Source: Natronocella acetinitrilica
GTDB lineage: Bacteria; Pseudomonadota; Gammaproteobacteria; Nitrococcales; Aquisalimonadaceae
Length of the DNA stretch: 64,000 nucleotides
Reading direction: 5' to 3'
Assembly (NCBI RefSeq): GCF_024170285.1
Contig: NZ_JALJXV010000002.1
Location: forward strand, 496,001 to 560,000
Of this stretch, positions 62,185 through 64,000 are shown in pieces (within the stretch, counting starts at the first letter, position 1; each line of letters begins with the position of its first letter). The notes below the pieces were generated by a model, which did no database searches, had not been told where the DNA came from, and worked only from the letters and a program-made list of their open reading frames with translations. The position numbers and the translations under genes are program-made.

Positions 62185-62197
62185 ATCTCTTCCAGTC

Positions 62198-63379
62198 TCA
62201 GCGCTCGACAGCAACGGCGACGCCCTGACCGCCGCCAATGCACAAGGTAGCCAGCCCCTTATGTGCGTCACGGCGCTTCATTTCATGCAGCAAGGTCACC
62301 AGCACGCGAGCCCCGGAGGCCCCGATGGGGTGGCCCAGGGCAATGGCTCCGCCATTGACGTTGACCTTGCTCATATCCCATTCAAGCTCCCGGGCCACAG
62401 CAAGCGCCTGAGCGGCAAAGGCCTCGTTGGCCTCCACCAGATCCAGGTCCGGCACAGACCAGCCGGCACGAGACAGACAGCGCTTGGTCGCCGGCACCGG
62501 GCCCGACCCCATGATGGCCGGATCAACACCGGCACTGGCATAGGCGCGAACATAGGCCAGCGGCTCCAGGCCCAGTTCCTTGGCCTTGCGTTCCGACATC
62601 ACAACCATAATGGCGGCGCCATCATTGATGCCCGATGCATTGCCCGCGGTGACGCTGCCACCCTCGCGCTTGAACGCGGCGGGCAGCTTGCCCAGTTTGG
62701 CAGCATCGGTGCCCGGCTTGGGATACTCGTCGGTATCGAAGACCACCGGATCACCCTTACGCTGGGGAATCGAGACGGGAATGATCTCGTCCTTGAAACG
62801 ACCGGCTTCCATGGCGGCGACGGCGCGCTGCTGCGACTCGGCTGCCAGCGCGTCCTGTTCTTCGCGGGTAATGCCGTACTTCTCCACCAGGTTCTCGGCG
62901 GTCACACCCATGTGGTAGTTGTTGAAGGCATCCCAGAGGCCGTCCTTGATCATGACGTCTTCCAGCTTCCAGTCGCCCATGCGTTGACCGGTACGGGACT
63001 TGGGCAGCGCGTGGGGCGCCAGGGACATGTTTTCCTGACCCCCGGCCACGATGCAGTCGGCATCGCCCAGGCGGATCGCCTGCGCAGCCAGGTGAACGGC
63101 CTTCAGGCCGCTGCCACAGACCTTGTTGATAGTCATGGCAGGCACGGTGTCAGGCAGACCAGCAGCGATGGAAGCCTGCCGCGCAGGATTCTGCCCCACT
63201 GCGGCTGTGAGCACCTGGCCGAGAATCACTTCGTCCACCTGGTCTGGCGAAATCCCGGCCTTCTCGAGGGTTCCCCGGATAATCTGGGCACCCAGGGTAC
63301 TGGCCGGTACTGTAGACAGGGCACCACCGAAAGCACCGATGGCGCTTCGACCGGCGGCAACAATCACGACCTGTTCCAT
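62198..63379 (-). CDS. phaA: Acetyl-CoA acetyltransferase (beta-ketothiolase)
   Basis: This 393-residue thiolase joins two acetyl-CoA to acetoacetyl-CoA, the first step of polyhydroxybutyrate synthesis. Catalytic residues are visible: Cys88 in NKVCGSG, His350 in [11 protein letters not shown] and Cys380 in CIGGGQG. The length is that of the family. The ATG at 63379 has ggagg 8 bp upstream; the frame is open further upstream. It is followed by phaR on the same strand, so the locus holds the full route to the polymer. Confidence 0.96.
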   Translation of the reverse strand: MEQVVIVAAGRSAIGAFGGALSTVPASTLGAQIIRGTLEKAGISPDQVDEVILGQVLTAAVGQNPARQASIAAGLPDTVPAMTINKVCGSGLKAVHLAAQAIRLGDADCIVAGGQENMSLAPHALPKSRTGQRMGDWKLEDVMIKDGLWDAFNNYHMGVTAENLVEKYGITREEQDALAAESQQRAVAAMEAGRFKDEIIPVSIPQRKGDPVVFDTDEYPKPGTDAAKLGKLPAAFKREGGSVTAGNASGINDGAAIMVVMSERKAKELGLEPLAYVRAYASAGVDPAIMGSGPVPATKRCLSRAGWSVPDLDLVEANEAFAAQALAVARELEWDMSKVNVNGGAIALGHPIGASGARVLVTLLHEMKRRDAHKGLATLCIGGGQGVAVAVER

Positions 63380-63773
63380 TGGAAATCCTCCGACTGTTGA
63401 GCAGTTTGGTGTGGGTACTGGAGAGGCGTACCGAACCGAGGCCACCTCTTTCTCGATAGTTTTCCGGAGCCGCCCGAACCGATCCGTCAGCATTCAGGTC
63501 CAGCGCGGCCACCATCCACCATGATGGCAGAAATGCTGCACTTGCGAAATGGCGGCGTCGCTGCAGCATCAGCGCCTCGTTGCGCAGAACGGCCGTCCAT
63601 ACCGTCAGGCCTCGGTTACCACCTGCGGTCTTTGTCCGCATGGCGCACGCAACAGTTGTCGGTAGTGTGATGAGTGCGACGGTTCGAGTCGTCGATGCCC
63701 GCTAGGATGCACCTTGATCCTGACGTGGCCACGGGATCAGACACCCCACGTACCCACACGAGGTATCCGGCTC
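63380..63773. other. Divergent intergenic region, phaA/HDOD
   Basis: These 394 bp separate the divergent phaA and HDOD genes. I see no convincing promoter, repeat or RNA. A cgcaaca half-site of the putative PhaR operator occurs at 63648-63654 without its partner arm. Confidence 0.4.
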
Positions 63774-64000
63774 ATGCATGATACAGGCGGACTGAGCACG
63801 ACCAGCGCAAGCTTGCCATCGCTGCCCTACGTCTCTCATGAAATCCTGTTGGCACTCAACGAGCCGGAAGTGGATATCGCTCGCGTGGCGGAGACCGTCA
63901 ACCGGGATCCGGCGCTGACTGCGCGTCTGATCTCCATGGCGAACTCGGCGTTCTTCCGCGGCAAGCAACCGGCCTACTCGGTGGCCGAGGCCATGATGCG
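63774..64000 (+). CDS. HDOD domain protein, 5' end only
   Basis: The first 75 codons of a gene that runs off the right edge. The frame gives MHDTGGLSTTSASLPSLPYV and then EILLALNEPEVDIARVAETVNRDPALTARLISMANSAFF in continuation, the standard opening of an HDOD domain. Such proteins act in regulatory signalling; any further domain lies outside the window. A gagg lies 10 bp before the ATG. It is the second HDOD gene in the window. Confidence 0.85.
   Translation, partial: MHDTGGLSTTSASLPSLPYVSHEILLALNEPEVDIARVAETVNRDPALTARLISMANSAFFRGKQPAYSVAEAMM

Noticed and set aside
1-64000. tRNA and rRNA genes
   Set aside because: Reading the intergenic gaps on both strands I found no cloverleaf with a tttrantc-type T-loop and no rRNA-like sequence; a tRNAscan-SE and Infernal run would settle this.

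Overview
The window is about 64 kb of GC-rich chromosomal DNA from a gammaproteobacterium. Acidic exported proteins, NhaP2-type cation/proton exchange, a PhaE/PhaC class III polyhydroxyalkanoate (PHA) synthase and family-level resemblances fit a halophile of the Ectothiorhodospiraceae/Chromatiales type. This is inference from gene content, not a species call. I saw no rRNA, tRNA, CRISPR array, prophage or transposase gene. One MITE-like element and two families of palindromic repeats are the only mobile-looking DNA.

Layout. 1-4.4 kb: end of an unknown gene, an acidic exported protein with a small membrane protein, an NfeD-like protein, and ethanolamine ammonia-lyase eutBC. 4.4-14.5 kb: a repeat-rich stretch with a double-length UvrA (about 1,919 aa), a PlpD-type patatin/beta-barrel protein and a DUF429 protein. 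Palindromic repeats fill the gaps, and three copies lie in frame inside the uvrA gene. 14.5-24.8 kb: oligopeptidase B, a DEDDh exonuclease, an HDOD protein with a small Cys-containing partner, a tight DnaA-box cluster, a PQQ sugar dehydrogenase, a DUF502 protein, a DadA-like oxidase and a GAF-PAS-GAF-GGDEF-EAL protein. 24.8-32 kb: a TRAP transporter plus 5-oxoprolinase operon behind a MarR-like regulator, which suggests pyroglutamate uptake and hydrolysis. 32-45.9 kb: a PilZ-DUF1631-GGDEF-EAL protein, folE-folX-DUF3429, a KamA-like radical SAM protein, a PrpF-family isomerase, a phasin, a DASS anion symporter, NhaP2, DUF2058 and DUF815. 46-56.4 kb: msrPQ, purL, bamC-dapA, gcvR-bcp, the MITE and an AI-2E/PerM transporter. 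56.5-64 kb: a BepA-type protease, then the PHA locus phaE-phaC facing phaB-phaR-phaA, and the start of a second HDOD gene.

How the parts fit. phaA, phaB and phaEC give the complete route from acetyl-CoA to poly-3-hydroxybutyrate, and phaR plus the phasin gene at 40.5 kb give control and granule coating. A palindrome of the form TGTTGCG-A-CGCAACA occurs both upstream of the phasin gene and just after phaC. A related palindrome lies directly downstream of a strong phaB promoter. I propose these as PhaR operators. The copy after phaC precedes a promoter, a run of stem-loops and a clear terminator, so a small RNA may be made there.

The most unusual points are: (1) palindromic repeats inserted in frame in the linkers of the double UvrA; (2) a repeat family built as inverted 34-bp units around a 17-bp linker, with the linker present seven times at one site; (3) the candidate small RNA in the PHA locus; (4) three DnaA boxes in 35 bp away from any replication gene.
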